A stretch of 64,000 nt of DNA from Microbacterium profundi (GCF_000763375.1 NZ_JPSY01000001.1:1488001-1552000), one strand, 5' to 3'; shown: positions 44,285 through 53,790, numbered from the stretch's first letter. Made by a program: numbers and translations. Notes: generated by a model from the letters alone, not told the origin.

Positions 44285-45829
44285 GTGACGGCCGTGTCCG
44301 ACGCGCTCCCACCCACGCCCGATCCATCTCTCGTCGCCGCGCTGGCGGCGGATCTGGATGCTGCCGACTTCCGTTCCGAGCCGCTTCGCAGCCTGTGGGG
44401 TGAAGAAGCCGACGACGCGCTCGGTCGCGGCGTGCGCGAACCGGTGCTGCGCGCGATCGCCCGAGATGTGGGCGCGCTGGCGACGCTCGGTCGACTCTTC
44501 GTGCTCGGGATGCCGCAGCCGATCACGCTGGTCGATGACGCGCTGCCGCGCCTCGGGTTCGAAGGGCTCATCGGTCTGGGGATGGCGCGATTCTCGGAGG
44601 ATGAGGAAGACCTCACGCCTTCGGCGCTGATCCGTCCCCAGTCGTTCGTGGATGCTGAGGGAATCGGCGAGTGGTGGATCGCCAGCGACCTCGATGAACT
44701 CGCGCTAGGCACCGCGCTGCCCCCGGACCACGTACTCGGCGTGGGTGGGGCGTCGCGCACGCTCGCCGAGCTGATCGTGCCTGTCCCGGTCGGCCGTGCG
44801 CTGGATCTCGGCACCGGATGCGGCATCCAGGCCCTTCTCGTCTCTCGTCATGCGGGTGAGGTCGTCGCGACGGACATCTCGGCACGGGCACTCGCGTTCG
44901 CGGAGCTCAACGCGCGGCTGAACGGCGTGAGCAACGTGACGTTCCGCCAGGGGAGCATGTTCGAGCCGGTCGCGGACGAGGCGTTCGACCTGATCGTCTC
45001 GAACCCGCCCTTCGTCATCACCCCGCGCGTCGAGGGCCTGACCGCGTACGAGTACCGCGACGGCGGGCTGATCGGCGACGCCCTGGTCGAGAAGTTCGTG
45101 CGCGACGTTCCCGCGCACCTCACGCCCGGCGGCATCGCCCAGCTGCTCGGAAACTGGGAGTCGCGTCCCGCTGCTGCCGGTCTGGATCGGCTCGAGTCTT
45201 GGATCGACCCCGCGCTGGATGCCTGGGTGATCCAGCGCGAAGAGCTCACCCCGCTCGGGTACGCCGAACTGTGGATCCGCGACGGCGGTACCACTCCACG
45301 TGAAGACGCCTTCGGAGCGATGCTCGAGGCCTGGCTCGACGACTTCGCAGAGCGAGAGGTCACCGCGATCGGCTTCGGGTACGTGCTGCTGCGTCGCACC
45401 GGCGCTTCGACGGGCTCAGCGAACGACCCAGGTGCGCGCCTGCGCCGCTTCGAGACGGTGCCGCAGTCGCTCTCGGCGCCAGGCCGGGCGCTGCGCGACG
45501 GCCTCGACGCGCACGATTCGCTGACACGAGGCATCCCGCACACGCTCGTCACCGCAGCCGACGTGACCGAGGCGCGGCACTACATGCCGGGCGACGACGA
45601 CCCGAGCGTGATCGAGCTGCGCCAGGGCGGTGGTTTCGGCCGCACGGTGTCGGTGGACTCAGCGCTCGCCGGATTCGTCGGAGCGTGCGACGGCGAGCTG
45701 AGCGTCACTCAGATCGTCTCTGCGCTTGCCGACATGTTCGACGTGCCGCTCGTGGACCTGTGGAACGATCTCGAGCCCCGCATCCGTCGGCTTGTACTCG
45801 ACGGATTCCTCGTGCCGCTCGCTCCCTGA
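44285..45829 (+). CDS. Class I SAM-dependent methyltransferase
   Basis: 514-residue protein. The first 150 residues are a helical leader domain (PDPSLVAALAADLDAADFRS). A Rossmann methyltransferase fold follows: GRALDLGTGCGIQALLVSRH (motif I), VVATDISARALAFAELNARL and FDLIVSNPPFVITPRVEG, the NPPF motif of HemK/RsmC-like N- or rRNA-modifying enzymes. The C-terminal 150 residues end DLEPRIRRLVLDGFLVPLAP. Start GTG 44285 follows GGGAGG; GTG 44294 is possible. The IS30 end is only 15-17 bases upstream, so the native promoter is displaced or replaced. The frame contains one copy of the dispersed CTTCGAC motif. Substrate unknown. Confidence 0.85.
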   Translation: MTAVSDALPPTPDPSLVAALAADLDAADFRSEPLRSLWGEEADDALGRGVREPVLRAIARDVGALATLGRLFVLGMPQPITLVDDALPRLGFEGLIGLGMARFSEDEEDLTPSALIRPQSFVDAEGIGEWWIASDLDELALGTALPPDHVLGVGGASRTLAELIVPVPVGRALDLGTGCGIQALLVSRHAGEVVATDISARALAFAELNARLNGVSNVTFRQGSMFEPVADEAFDLIVSNPPFVITPRVEGLTAYEYRDGGLIGDALVEKFVRDVPAHLTPGGIAQLLGNWESRPAAAGLDRLESWIDPALDAWVIQREELTPLGYAELWIRDGGTTPREDAFGAMLEAWLDDFAEREVTAIGFGYVLLRRTGASTGSANDPGARLRRFETVPQSLSAPGRALRDGLDAHDSLTRGIPHTLVTAADVTEARHYMPGDDDPSVIELRQGGGFGRTVSVDSALAGFVGACDGELSVTQIVSALADMFDVPLVDLWNDLEPRIRRLVLDGFLVPLAP

Positions 45830-45841
45830 GCCTGTCGAAGG
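45824..45841. repeat. Copy of dispersed motif at the methyltransferase stop
   Basis: CCTGAGCCTGTCGAAGGG overlaps the stop codon region of the methyltransferase gene. It is the inverted form of CTTCGACAAGCTCAGG with two substitutions. Confidence 0.6.
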
Positions 45842-45881
45842 GATGGGAATGCCGCCGGCATCCATTCGGTTGCATGAAACC

Positions 45882-46934
45882 ATGAAGGCTTTCGGATTCC
45901 TCTCGTTCGGGCACTACGCACCTGTGCCCGGTTCCGGCACACGCACCGCGGGTGACATGCTGCATCAGACGATCGACCTCACGGTCGGTGCCGATCAGCT
46001 CGGCGTCAACGGCGCGTACGTGCGGGTGCACCACTTCGCACGTCAGGCGGCGTCTCCCATGCCGTTGCTGGCGGCGATGGCCGCGAAGACCGAGCGCATC
46101 GAGGTCGGCACCGGAGTCATCGACATGCGGTACGAGAACCCGTTGCAATTCGCCGAAGAGGCCGCAGCCCTCGACCTCATCGCGCGGGGCCGGATCGCGC
46201 TCGGCGTGAGCCGTGGTTCACCCGAAACCGCGCTGCGCGGCTACGAGGCGTTCGGGTATGTCGGATCGGAGGACCCGCGCGGCGCCGATCTGGCCCGTGA
46301 CAAGTTCGACCTGTTCCTGGAGGCGATCGACGGTGCCGGCGTCGTGCAGGGCGACCCGAAGCAGGTCGGCGAGGGGCGCTACCTGGCGATCGAGCCGCGG
46401 TCGGAGACGCTGCGCGATCACATCTGGTGGGGATCGGGATCGCGCGCCACCGCCGAGGAGACCGGTCGCAAGGGGCTCAACATGATGAGCTCGACGCTGC
46501 TCACCGAGGCGACCGGCGCCCAGTTCCACGAGCTGCAGCGTGAGCAGATCGACCTGTATCGCGCGGCATACAAGGCTGCCGGGCACACCGGTACGCCGCG
46601 GGTCTCGGTCAGTCGCAGCGTCTTCCCGATCGTCAACGACATGGATCGCGCCTACTTCGGTCTGCGCAGCGCCGAGAACGGCGACCAGGTCGGCATCATC
46701 GACGGGTTCCGTTCGACGTTCGGCAAGACGTACGCCGCTGAACCGGATGTACTCATCGAGCAGCTCCGCGCCGATGAGGCCGTGATGGCCGCAGACACCC
46801 TCATGCTCACCATCCCCAACCAGCTCGGCGTCGACTACAACCTGCACGTGCTCGAGTCGTTCGCCGAGCATGTCGCACCGGCGCTGGGATGGAAGCCGAA
46901 CACCGAGGGGCCTGTACAGGGCGACCCGGCCTGA
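45882..46934 (+). CDS. LLM-class flavin-dependent oxidoreductase
   Basis: 350-residue luciferase-like TIM-barrel flavoprotein. It begins MKAFGFLSFGHYAPVPGSGT, with GADQLGVNGAYVRVHHFARQ and the flavin/phosphate side VGTGVIDMRYENPLQFAEEA, LIARGRIALGVSRGSPETAL, ending in PALGWKPNTEG. ATG 45882 gives the usual LLM start; earlier in-frame ATGs overlap the methyltransferase end. It is 52 bases after that gene. The substrate (F420- or FMN-dependent) cannot be stated. Confidence 0.85.
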   Translation: MKAFGFLSFGHYAPVPGSGTRTAGDMLHQTIDLTVGADQLGVNGAYVRVHHFARQAASPMPLLAAMAAKTERIEVGTGVIDMRYENPLQFAEEAAALDLIARGRIALGVSRGSPETALRGYEAFGYVGSEDPRGADLARDKFDLFLEAIDGAGVVQGDPKQVGEGRYLAIEPRSETLRDHIWWGSGSRATAEETGRKGLNMMSSTLLTEATGAQFHELQREQIDLYRAAYKAAGHTGTPRVSVSRSVFPIVNDMDRAYFGLRSAENGDQVGIIDGFRSTFGKTYAAEPDVLIEQLRADEAVMAADTLMLTIPNQLGVDYNLHVLESFAEHVAPALGWKPNTEGPVQGDPA

Positions 46935-46959
46935 GCGGGAGCACCGCTACGCTTCCGGC

Positions 46960-47244
46960 ATGAGCTACTCACTGAACGCCAGTTCGAACGATCCTCGCGT
47001 CGAGGAGCTCAAGCGCCAGCACCAGCGGCGCCAGACACGACTGCTCGTCACGATCGCCCTGGTCGAAGGGATCGCGCTCGCCGTGGCCGCCATCGCCGTC
47101 TATGTGCTGGGGCTCGTCGATCCCGATCAGGGCATCTGGATCCTCATCGGGATCGCCGCCGTCGGCGCGTTCGTCATGTCTACGAGCCTGATGTCGATGA
47201 TCCGCCGCAACGCGAGGGAGATGCGCGACCTCACCGGCCGCTAA
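46960..47244 (+). CDS. Two-pass small membrane protein
   Basis: 94 residues: a charged N-terminus (NDPRVEELKRQHQRRQTR), helices at about 31-52 (VTIALVEGIALAVAAIAVYV) and 61-82 (IWILIGIAAVGAFVMSTSLM), and a basic tail (RRNAREMRDLTGR). ATG 46960 has TACGCT six bases upstream, a leaderless-type promoter, and no Shine-Dalgarno. No family is recognised; it lies between the oxidoreductase and pcnA. Confidence 0.7.
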   Translation: MSYSLNASSNDPRVEELKRQHQRRQTRLLVTIALVEGIALAVAAIAVYVLGLVDPDQGIWILIGIAAVGAFVMSTSLMSMIRRNAREMRDLTGR

Positions 47245-47336
47245 GCAGGCGCCGAGCCGCTGCATGCGGTTCGGCTGCTCGGCGACGAGGCTCGACGCGC
47301 GCGTACCGCGCCAGGCACCCCGGTAACCTGGAATCC

Positions 47337-48764
47337 ATGCTGAACATGGCCGAAGGGCTCGAACGCCTGCGCGCGCTCGCCGAGGGATCCGTCGTCGCCG
47401 AAGTCGCTCGCGCCTTCGCGGCCGCCGGGTTCGAGCTCGCCGTCGTCGGCGGACCGGTGCGTGACGCACTGCTCGGACGAGAGGTGAACGACCTCGACTT
47501 CACGACGAACGCCTCTCCCGACGAGATCCTGAAGATCGTCACGCCGATCTCATCCACGCAGTGGGACATCGGCCGAGCCTTCGGCACCATCGGCGCCAAG
47601 GTGCGCGGCGAGCAGGTGGAGATCACCAGCTACCGCGCCGACAGCTACGACGGCGTCACCCGCAAGCCCACCGTCGAATTCGGCGACACGATCGAAGGCG
47701 ACCTGGTGCGCCGCGACTTCCGGGTCAACGCGATGGCGCTGCAGGTGCCCGCAGTGAAGCTCGTCGACCCGACCGGCGGTGTGGAGGACCTGGTCGCCGG
47801 CGTCCTGCGCACGCCCACCGACCCGAACGTGAGCTTCGGCGACGATCCGCTCCGGATGCTGCGCGCAGCCCGCTTCAGTGCGCAGCTCGGGTTCGAGATC
47901 GAGGCCGACACGCTCGAGGCGATCGGCCGCCTGCGCGCGACGCTCAAGATCGTGAGCCCCGAGCGTATCCAGGGTGAGTTCGTGCGCCTGATGCAGACGG
48001 ACGACCCCGCGCGCGGCATCCGAGTGCTGGTCGACACCGAGCTCATCGAGGAGTTCCTGCCCGAAGTCAGCGCGCTGCGTCTCGAGGTCGACGAGCACCA
48101 TCACCACAAGGACGTCTACGAGCACTCGCTGACCGTGCTCACCCAGGCGATCGAACTCGAGCACGCCCGGCATCCGGATGCTGCGCCGGATGTACCGCTG
48201 CGCATCGCCGCGCTGCTGCACGACATCGGCAAGCCCCGCACCCGCAAGCTCGAGCCAGGGGGAGCGGTCACGTTCCACCACCACGACGTCGTCGGATCGC
48301 GCATGGCGCGCAAGCGCCTGCAGTCCCTGCGCTTCGACGGCGACACAACGGATGCCGTCGCCACCCTGATCGAACTGCATCTGCGCTTCTTCGGTTACGC
48401 CGAGGGGACGTGGACGGATGCCGCGGTGCGCCGCTACGTGCGCGATGCCGGCGATCTGCTGGAGCGCCTGCACATCCTCACCCGCGCCGACGTCACCACG
48501 CGGAACAAGCGCAAGGCATCGCGCCTCGCCGGCGCGTACGACGACCTCGAGAAGCGCATCGCTGACCTGCGCGAGCAGGAGCAGCTCGACGCCATGCGCC
48601 CCGAGCTGGACGGCAATCAGATCCAGACGATCCTCGGGATCGGGCCGGGCCGAGAGATCGGCGAGGCATACAAGTTCCTGCTCGATCTGCGCCTCGACGA
48701 GGGCGTGCTCGGATCGGATGTCGCAGAGCAGCGCCTGCGCGCGTGGTGGTCAGCGCGCGGCTGA
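47337..48764 (+). CDS. pcnA: CCA-adding tRNA nucleotidyltransferase
   Basis: 475-residue class II nucleotidyltransferase that adds or repairs the tRNA 3' CCA. The head has VVGGPVRDALLGREVNDLDF with the catalytic Asp pair, VRRDFRVNAMALQVP and DDPLRMLRAARFSAQLGFEI. The C-terminal HD domain has HHHHKDVYEHSLTVL and IAALLHDIGKPRTRK. tRNA genes here do not encode CCA, so the enzyme is essential for them. TAACCT lies seven bases before ATG 47337, again leaderless. It occupies the conserved position near the origin. Confidence 0.95.
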   Translation: MLNMAEGLERLRALAEGSVVAEVARAFAAAGFELAVVGGPVRDALLGREVNDLDFTTNASPDEILKIVTPISSTQWDIGRAFGTIGAKVRGEQVEITSYRADSYDGVTRKPTVEFGDTIEGDLVRRDFRVNAMALQVPAVKLVDPTGGVEDLVAGVLRTPTDPNVSFGDDPLRMLRAARFSAQLGFEIEADTLEAIGRLRATLKIVSPERIQGEFVRLMQTDDPARGIRVLVDTELIEEFLPEVSALRLEVDEHHHHKDVYEHSLTVLTQAIELEHARHPDAAPDVPLRIAALLHDIGKPRTRKLEPGGAVTFHHHDVVGSRMARKRLQSLRFDGDTTDAVATLIELHLRFFGYAEGTWTDAAVRRYVRDAGDLLERLHILTRADVTTRNKRKASRLAGAYDDLEKRIADLREQEQLDAMRPELDGNQIQTILGIGPGREIGEAYKFLLDLRLDEGVLGSDVAEQRLRAWWSARG

Positions 48765-48803
48765 ACATCGCTGAGGTGAACGGCGCTGGGGTGAACGGCG
48801 CGC

Positions 48804-49202
48804 TCAGGGCGTCCGCAGCTCGGGAACGATGACTTCGACTTCATCTGCGACGAGTTCGAAATCCTTAGGGTTCAATGTCACGAACACGGCGCCGAGGGAG
48901 TGGGCGTGTGCGGCGAGCATGATGTCTTTGCTGCGTGCGTGTGATGGGCGGGTCTTCGCGACGAGCGCGGCAAGGTGGCCGTAGCTTGCTGCAGCCGCCG
49001 AATCGAATGGCGCCCAGCCTGCGGCGACGGAGTATTCGATTCGCGCGAATCGGGTTGTGCGCGACCTTCGCTCCTGTGGTGACGGCGCATGCTCGATACC
49101 GAACCGCAACTCTGCTTCGGAGATGGCGCTCAACACGGTCGCATCGTCAGGAAGCGCAGACTCCCCGAAGGTGATCAGCACCGAGGTGTCAAGGAGCTGC
49201 AT
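48804..49202 (-). CDS. PIN-domain toxin (VapC/FitB-like)
   Basis: 132-residue PIN-fold ribonuclease toxin: MQLLDTSVLITFGESALPDD with the first Asp, SAISEAELRFGIEHAPSPQE with Glu, AKTRPSHARSKDIMLAAHAH with Asp, and AVFVTLNPKDFELVADEVEV with the last acidic site. The four acidic residues expected for an active Mg2+ site are present. It overlaps the antitoxin end by 14 bases. The module sits between pcnA and the aldehyde dehydrogenase regulator, a likely insertion. Confidence 0.88.
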   Translation of the reverse strand: MQLLDTSVLITFGESALPDDATVLSAISEAELRFGIEHAPSPQERRSRTTRFARIEYSVAAGWAPFDSAAAASYGHLAALVAKTRPSHARSKDIMLAAHAHSLGAVFVTLNPKDFELVADEVEVIVPELRTP

Positions 49203-49527
49203 AGCGTTCCCACGGGTCGATGAGCGGGTCGTCGTCTCTCAAGCGGTACAGCTCCTCGGCCCATCTCCTCGCGGCCTGTCGTTCCTCCTCGGTCGGTGGG
49301 TTCGCTTCGATTCGAGCCATGATCTCGCTGCCCGGAACGGAGAAACGGTGCGCATGCACCTGTCGCGCGAGTCGCCCTTCCATCCCGCTACCGACGTCGT
49401 CGCCATCTGCCAGTCGTGTGAGGGCATCTCGTACCTCGGCCTCCATCGACCGCGAGTTCTTCTTGGCGCGCCGCTTGAGCGCTTCGACGACCTCGTCGGG
49501 CAGATTCCGGATCGTGATGGCAGCCAT
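49189..49527 (-). CDS. Ribbon-helix-helix antitoxin (FitA-like)
   Basis: 112-residue partner of the PIN toxin. The Arc-type ribbon-helix-helix begins MAAITIRNLPDEVVEALKRR and continues AKKNSRSMEAEVRDALTRLA. The C-terminal part (ARRWAEELYRLRDDDPLIDP, WERY) would cap the toxin. ATG 49527 is preceded by GGAGGTCGCC; the earlier start at 49557 is less likely. Probably autorepressive, but no clean operator palindrome is evident. Confidence 0.86.
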   Translation of the reverse strand: MAAITIRNLPDEVVEALKRRAKKNSRSMEAEVRDALTRLADGDDVGSGMEGRLARQVHAHRFSVPGSEIMARIEANPPTEEERQAARRWAEELYRLRDDDPLIDPWERYAAP

Positions 49528-49635
49528 GGCGACCTCCTGATGGCATAATGCTAGCACCGCAGATTCAGAACCGGCCTGCGGATCTCACATCGCCGTACAC
49601 TGAGACCACGCTCCGTCACCGAAGACAGGAGAGCC

Positions 49636-50964
49636 TTGTCATCATCATGGTCAGCATCGCGTGACGTCTCCGCCGAGGCATCGCGTCTGATCATCGAGCG
49701 TGCGCACGAGGAGCTCGTGGCAGGCAACCTCGAAGATCGACGTCTCGAGCACGTGCGCCCTCTGGTACGCGACTCGTGGGAGCGGTCCTGGCGGCAGCGC
49801 GTCGGGGCCGAAGGCCTTCCTCCTCTTGCGCTCGACGCGGAAGAGCTCGAACGGTACCGACTGGAGCATCCGCTCGCCGATGCGATGGCGATGATCCGCG
49901 GACTGTTGCTTCCCGGTGATCCGGCGGCGTCAGGCGTGATCGTGGCCGTCGGAGATCATGCGGGCCGTCTGCTCTGGGTCGAGGGCGACCTGGACAAGAG
50001 AGTGCTCAGTGGTGAGATGGGCTTCGTCGCCGGAGCCGACTGGTCAGAGGACGCTGTCGGGACGTCAGCGCCAGGCACCGCGCTCCAGCTCGGTGAATCG
50101 GTGCAGATACATCAGGCGGAGCACTACAACCGGCTCGTGCATCCCTGGTCGTGCACGGCGGCACCGGTGCTCGATCCGGAGACGAAGAGGATTCTCGGCG
50201 TGATCGACGTCACAGGGGGTCCCGAGGTCGCGACACCGCAGGCCCGGCTGCTGGTCGATGCCACGGCGAGGGCAGTGGAGTCAGAGCTGCTGGTCGCAAG
50301 GCTCAGGGCCCGCAGCACGACCGCGCCCCCGCCGCCCCGCCGGCACGCGCGCAAGGCGACCCCGACCAGAGCCATGCTGCGGGTGCTCGGACGAGATCGC
50401 GCACGGCTCGAGATCTTCGCCGACGATGCCGAGTCGGTCGTCGAACTCAGCGCCAGGCACGCCGAGATCCTGCTCATGCTGGCGACCCACCGACAGGGCA
50501 TGTCCGCCGATCGCCTTGCGGAACTCGTGTACGGCGAGGGGGCGTCGCCTGACACACTGCGACCCGAGATGGTGCGCCTGCGCAAGGTGCTCCAAGCCAC
50601 CGCGCCCGAGCTCGTGCCGGAATCCAGGCCATACCGACTGGGTGTGCCGCTGGAGACCGATGCGCACAACGTGCTGTCGCTGCTCGACCGTGGTGCGCAT
50701 CGCGTCGCCCTGAGCTCGTATCGAGGACCGGTGCTTCCCGAGTCGACGGCCCCGGGAGTGGAGGAGATGCGCGCCGGCATCCGCGCAGCGCTCCGCGAGG
50801 CGATGCTCACAGAGGCCAGCGTGGACGTCCTTCTCGCCTACGCCGACATCCCCGAGGGCGCAGAGGACGAAGAGGCCCTGCGGCTGTGCCTCGAGATGCT
50901 GCCCGCGCGCTCGCCGCGCCGCACAGGACTCGTGAGCCGGATCGAGAAGCTCCAGCGCGACTGA
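49636..50964 (+). CDS. GAF-domain regulator adjacent to aldehyde dehydrogenase (AcoR-like)
   Basis: 442 residues. The N-terminal GAF-like sensor spans about residues 60-210 ([74 protein letters not shown]). A Pro/Arg-rich linker ([18 protein letters not shown]) follows, then a domain with [24 protein letters not shown] spacing and [20 protein letters not shown], reminiscent of a winged-helix DNA-binding region; no sigma54 AAA+ domain is present. It starts at TTG 49636 after AGGAGAGCC. Its stop is two bases before the phased repeat array and 101 bases before the dehydrogenase, so it probably activates that gene in response to an aldehyde or alcohol. Confidence 0.75.
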   Translation: MSSSWSASRDVSAEASRLIIERAHEELVAGNLEDRRLEHVRPLVRDSWERSWRQRVGAEGLPPLALDAEELERYRLEHPLADAMAMIRGLLLPGDPAASGVIVAVGDHAGRLLWVEGDLDKRVLSGEMGFVAGADWSEDAVGTSAPGTALQLGESVQIHQAEHYNRLVHPWSCTAAPVLDPETKRILGVIDVTGGPEVATPQARLLVDATARAVESELLVARLRARSTTAPPPPRRHARKATPTRAMLRVLGRDRARLEIFADDAESVVELSARHAEILLMLATHRQGMSADRLAELVYGEGASPDTLRPEMVRLRKVLQATAPELVPESRPYRLGVPLETDAHNVLSLLDRGAHRVALSSYRGPVLPESTAPGVEEMRAGIRAALREAMLTEASVDVLLAYADIPEGAEDEEALRLCLEMLPARSPRRTGLVSRIEKLQRD

Positions 50965-50966
50965 GC

Positions 50967-51006
50967 GCAACCGGATGCAACGTGACGCACCGTCATGCAA
51001 CGTTGC
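50967..51006. promoter_or_regulatory. Four-copy, 10-bp-phased GCAAC operator array
   Basis: GCAAC begins at 50967, 50977 and 50997, and the variant GCACC at 50987: four repeats with exactly one helical turn between them. The last copy is part of the palindrome GCAACGTTGC (50997-51006). All lie in the gap between regulator and dehydrogenase genes. Phasing puts every copy on one face of the helix, as expected for a cooperatively binding activator. Confidence 0.7.
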
Positions 51007-51065
51007 GCGGCCTACCTTCGACGCAAAGCCCGCAGCAGTGCAGCTGCCCGTCGAAGGAGACGCAC

Positions 51066-52616
51066 ATGACCATCGTCGAAGAGACCGTATCCACCGCCTA
51101 CGCAGCGCCCGGCACCGACGGCGCCGTTGCGCAATACCGCCCGCGGTACGGGCACTACATCGGCGGCGAGTTCGTGGAACCCGTCAAGGGCCAGTACTTC
51201 GAGAACGTGAGTCCGGTCAACGGCAAGCCGTTCACCGAGGTCGCCCGCGGCACGGTGGAAGACATCGATCGCGCCGTCGAGGTCGCGTGGCAGGCATTCG
51301 CCGGATGGGGCAGGACGAGCCCCGCCGAGCGCAGCATCGTGCTCAACAGGATCGCCGACCGCATGGAGCAGCATCTCGAGGAGATCGCGGTCGCCGAGAC
51401 CTGGGAGAACGGCAAGCCGGTCCGCGAGACCCTGGCCGCCGACATCCCGCTCGCCGTGGACCATTTCCGGTACTTCGCCGGCGTGCTGCGCGGGCAGGAG
51501 GGCACGCTCAGCCAGCTCGACGAGAACACGGTCGCGTACCACTTCCAGGAGCCGCTCGGAGTGGTCGGTCAGATCATCCCGTGGAACTTCCCGATCCTCA
51601 TGGCGGTGTGGAAGCTCGCGCCAGCGCTCGCCGCAGGCAACTGCATCGTCTTGAAGCCGGCGGAGCAGACGCCGGCATCCATCCTGTTCCTGTTCGAGAT
51701 CATCGGCGACCTGCTGCCGGCCGGTGTCGTCAACATCGTGAACGGCTTCGGCATCGAGGCGGGCGCCCCGCTCGCGCAGCACAAGAAGATCCGCAAGATC
51801 GCGTTCACGGGCGAGACCACGACCGGCCGCCTGATCATGCAGTACGCCTCGCAGAACCTGATCCCGGTCACGCTGGAGCTCGGAGGGAAGTCCCCGAACG
51901 TGTTCTTCGAGGATGTCGCCCGCTCGACGGACGACGCCTTCTACGACAAGGCGCTCGAGGGCTTCGCCATGTTCGCGCTGAATCAGGGCGAGGTCTGCAC
52001 CTGCCCGTCGCGTGCGCTCATCCAGCGTTCGATCTACGACGGTTTCCTCGCTGACGGTCTCGACCGCGTCGGCAAGATCGTCCAGGGCAACCCGCTCGAC
52101 TTGACCACGATGATCGGCGCGCAGGCGTCGAACGATCAACTGGAGAAGATCCTCAGTTACATCGACATCGGCAAGCAGGGCGGGGCGAAGCTGCTCACCG
52201 GTGGAGAGCGCGCCGATCTCGGAGGAGATCTCAGCGAGGGCTTCTACGTCACCCCGACCGTCTTCGAGGGCACGAACGACATGCGCATCTTCCAGGAGGA
52301 GATCTTCGGGCCGGTGCTCGCCGTGACGAGCTTCGACGGCTACGACGACGCGATCGACATCGCCAACGACACCCTGTACGGCCTGGGATCCGGCGTCTGG
52401 ACGCGCAGCGGCGACACCGCGTACCGCGCGGGACGTGCCATTCAGGCGGGTCGCGTGTGGACGAACACCTACCACCAGTACCCGGCGCACGCCGCGTTCG
52501 GCGGGTACAAGCAGTCCGGCATCGGGCGGGAGAATCACCTGAAGATGCTCGATCACTACCAGCAGACGAAGAACCTCCTCGTGTCGTACGCCGAGGGCCC
52601 CATGGGCTTCTTCTGA
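51066..52616 (+). CDS. NAD-dependent aldehyde dehydrogenase (ExaC/acetaldehyde type)
   Basis: 516-residue ALDH-superfamily enzyme oxidising aldehydes to acids. Conserved pieces: [77 protein letters not shown] with the catalytic Glu, [20 protein letters not shown] with the catalytic Cys, and [20 protein letters not shown]. Cys-Thr-Cys at the active site and the downstream DUF779 gene match the AdhA/ExaC acetaldehyde dehydrogenase group. ATG 51066 follows GAAGGAGACGCAC. Regulated probably by the upstream GAF protein. Confidence 0.94.
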   Translation: MTIVEETVSTAYAAPGTDGAVAQYRPRYGHYIGGEFVEPVKGQYFENVSPVNGKPFTEVARGTVEDIDRAVEVAWQAFAGWGRTSPAERSIVLNRIADRMEQHLEEIAVAETWENGKPVRETLAADIPLAVDHFRYFAGVLRGQEGTLSQLDENTVAYHFQEPLGVVGQIIPWNFPILMAVWKLAPALAAGNCIVLKPAEQTPASILFLFEIIGDLLPAGVVNIVNGFGIEAGAPLAQHKKIRKIAFTGETTTGRLIMQYASQNLIPVTLELGGKSPNVFFEDVARSTDDAFYDKALEGFAMFALNQGEVCTCPSRALIQRSIYDGFLADGLDRVGKIVQGNPLDLTTMIGAQASNDQLEKILSYIDIGKQGGAKLLTGGERADLGGDLSEGFYVTPTVFEGTNDMRIFQEEIFGPVLAVTSFDGYDDAIDIANDTLYGLGSGVWTRSGDTAYRAGRAIQAGRVWTNTYHQYPAHAAFGGYKQSGIGRENHLKMLDHYQQTKNLLVSYAEGPMGFF

Positions 52617-52630
52617 ACCGACTGAACAGA

Positions 52631-52666
52631 TTTCGGGCGGGCGCCGCCGCTGGCGCCCGCCCGAAA
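52631..52666 (+). promoter_or_regulatory. Hairpin between aldehyde dehydrogenase and DUF779 genes
   Basis: A perfect 15-bp stem (52631-52645 with 52652-52666) and 6-base loop lie 14 bases after the dehydrogenase stop and 19 before the DUF779 start. There is no T-tract, so it is more likely an mRNA stabiliser or partial attenuator than a terminator. Confidence 0.6.
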
Positions 52667-52685
52667 GCCACGTGAGGAGCACGAC

Positions 52686-53075
52686 ATGGTCAGCATCGGC
52701 ACCTACCAGCGGGTCGACGTGACGGATGCCGCGGCATCCCTGCTTCGTGAGCTCACCGTGCAGCACGGCCCGCTGATGTTCCATCAGTCCGGCGGATGCT
52801 GCGATGGCTCGAGCCCGATGTGCTATCCGATCGGGATGTTCATCACCGGGCCGAGCGATGTGCTGCTCGGCGAGATCGACGCCGGGCTGGATGCTCGGAT
52901 CGAGGTGTACATGTCCGAATCGCAGTTCGAATACTGGAAGTACACGCACCTGACCATCGACGTCGTGCCGGGTCGTGGTGCGGGGTTCAGCGTGGAGGGT
53001 CCGACCGGGATGCGCTTCCTCATCCGCTCCCGCATGCTGAACGACGCGGAGCTGGAGTACTTCGGGCTGGGTTGA
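52686..53075 (+). CDS. DUF779 protein
   Basis: 129 residues of DUF779, a family almost always encoded next to acetaldehyde dehydrogenases. The centre is Cys-rich: LMFHQSGGCCDGSSPMCYPI, which may bind a metal, followed by GMFITGPSDVLLGEIDAG, YMSESQFEYWKYTHLTIDVV and GMRFLIRSRMLNDAELEYFG. ATG 52686 follows GTGAGGAGCACGAC. The role is unknown; the context implies a helper in aldehyde oxidation. Confidence 0.9.
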   Translation: MVSIGTYQRVDVTDAAASLLRELTVQHGPLMFHQSGGCCDGSSPMCYPIGMFITGPSDVLLGEIDAGLDARIEVYMSESQFEYWKYTHLTIDVVPGRGAGFSVEGPTGMRFLIRSRMLNDAELEYFGLG

Positions 53076-53090
53076 GCTCGGGCCGCAGCC

Positions 53091-53726
53091 TCAGTGAGCG
53101 AGTTCGGCGAGCACCGCGCCTCGAAGCCAGGCGCCGTAGCGCTCGTCGGTCCAGCCGGACTGAACGACCAGCTGCTGATAGCTCTCGGGCGACAGCAGGA
53201 ACGAGAGCACGTCGGCCGTGGCATCCGGATCGATGAGATCCGTCGCGATGCCGCGGCGCACGAACTCCGACACCAGCAGACGGAAGTCGGCCGCGCGGTG
53301 CTCGAGGATGTTCCGCAGCGCCTCGTCGACGACCCGATCGGAGGATGCGGCGCCGAGCAGCACGGACCACAGCGCGTGGCCGCGGGAGTTGGCCGTCGTG
53401 ATCTGAGCGAGGACGGCATCGAGGAAGACGTCGTCCGGCAGTTCCATGACCCCGGCGCCGACTTCGGTGTCGGCGAGGGACTCAGCAGACTCCGACCCGG
53501 AGAAGGTGACCTCGAACGCGGCGATCAGCAGCTCGGCCTTCGCCGCGGCCGCCTTGACCGTCTCTGCTGAGACGCCCGCATCGCGCGCTATGGCCGCGAT
53601 CGTGGTGGCCTGATAGCCCTGCGTGGCGAACAGCCGGGCGGATGCCGCGACGATACGGGCCCGCGTCTCCTTGGCCTGTCGTGCTCGCAGCTCGGATCGA
53701 TAGGCGCGGGGCACGGCATCCGTCAT
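53091..53726 (-). CDS. TetR-family transcriptional regulator
   Basis: 211-residue repressor type. The N-terminal HTH: RQAKETRARIVAASARLFAT, QGYQATTIAAIARDAGVSAE, TVKAAAAKAELLIAAFEVTF. The rest is the all-helical ligand/dimer domain (AVLAQITTANSRGHALWSVL). It is divergent from the glycosyltransferase gene, with 64 bases between, holding a palindrome that is its probable operator. The ligand is unknown. Confidence 0.9.
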   Translation of the reverse strand: MTDAVPRAYRSELRARQAKETRARIVAASARLFATQGYQATTIAAIARDAGVSAETVKAAAAKAELLIAAFEVTFSGSESAESLADTEVGAGVMELPDDVFLDAVLAQITTANSRGHALWSVLLGAASSDRVVDEALRNILEHRAADFRLLVSEFVRRGIATDLIDPDATADVLSFLLSPESYQQLVVQSGWTDERYGAWLRGAVLAELAH

Positions 53727-53746
53727 TGACTTTCCTCACGGGGTGA

Positions 53747-53769
53747 TGAATACTACGGGAGTACATTCA
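53747..53769. promoter_or_regulatory. Probable TetR operator
   Basis: A 23-bp imperfect palindrome with TGAAT (53747-53751) and ATTCA (53765-53769) arms and inner ACT/AGT pairing lies midway between the divergent TetR and glycosyltransferase starts. Size and place fit a TetR dimer site controlling both genes. Confidence 0.6.
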
Positions 53770-53790
53770 ATCTTAGGGAAAGAACCCGCC

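Noticed and set aside
51012..52949. 645-codon open frame on the minus strand
   Set aside because: Antisense to the aldehyde dehydrogenase and DUF779 genes, whose motifs are unambiguous.
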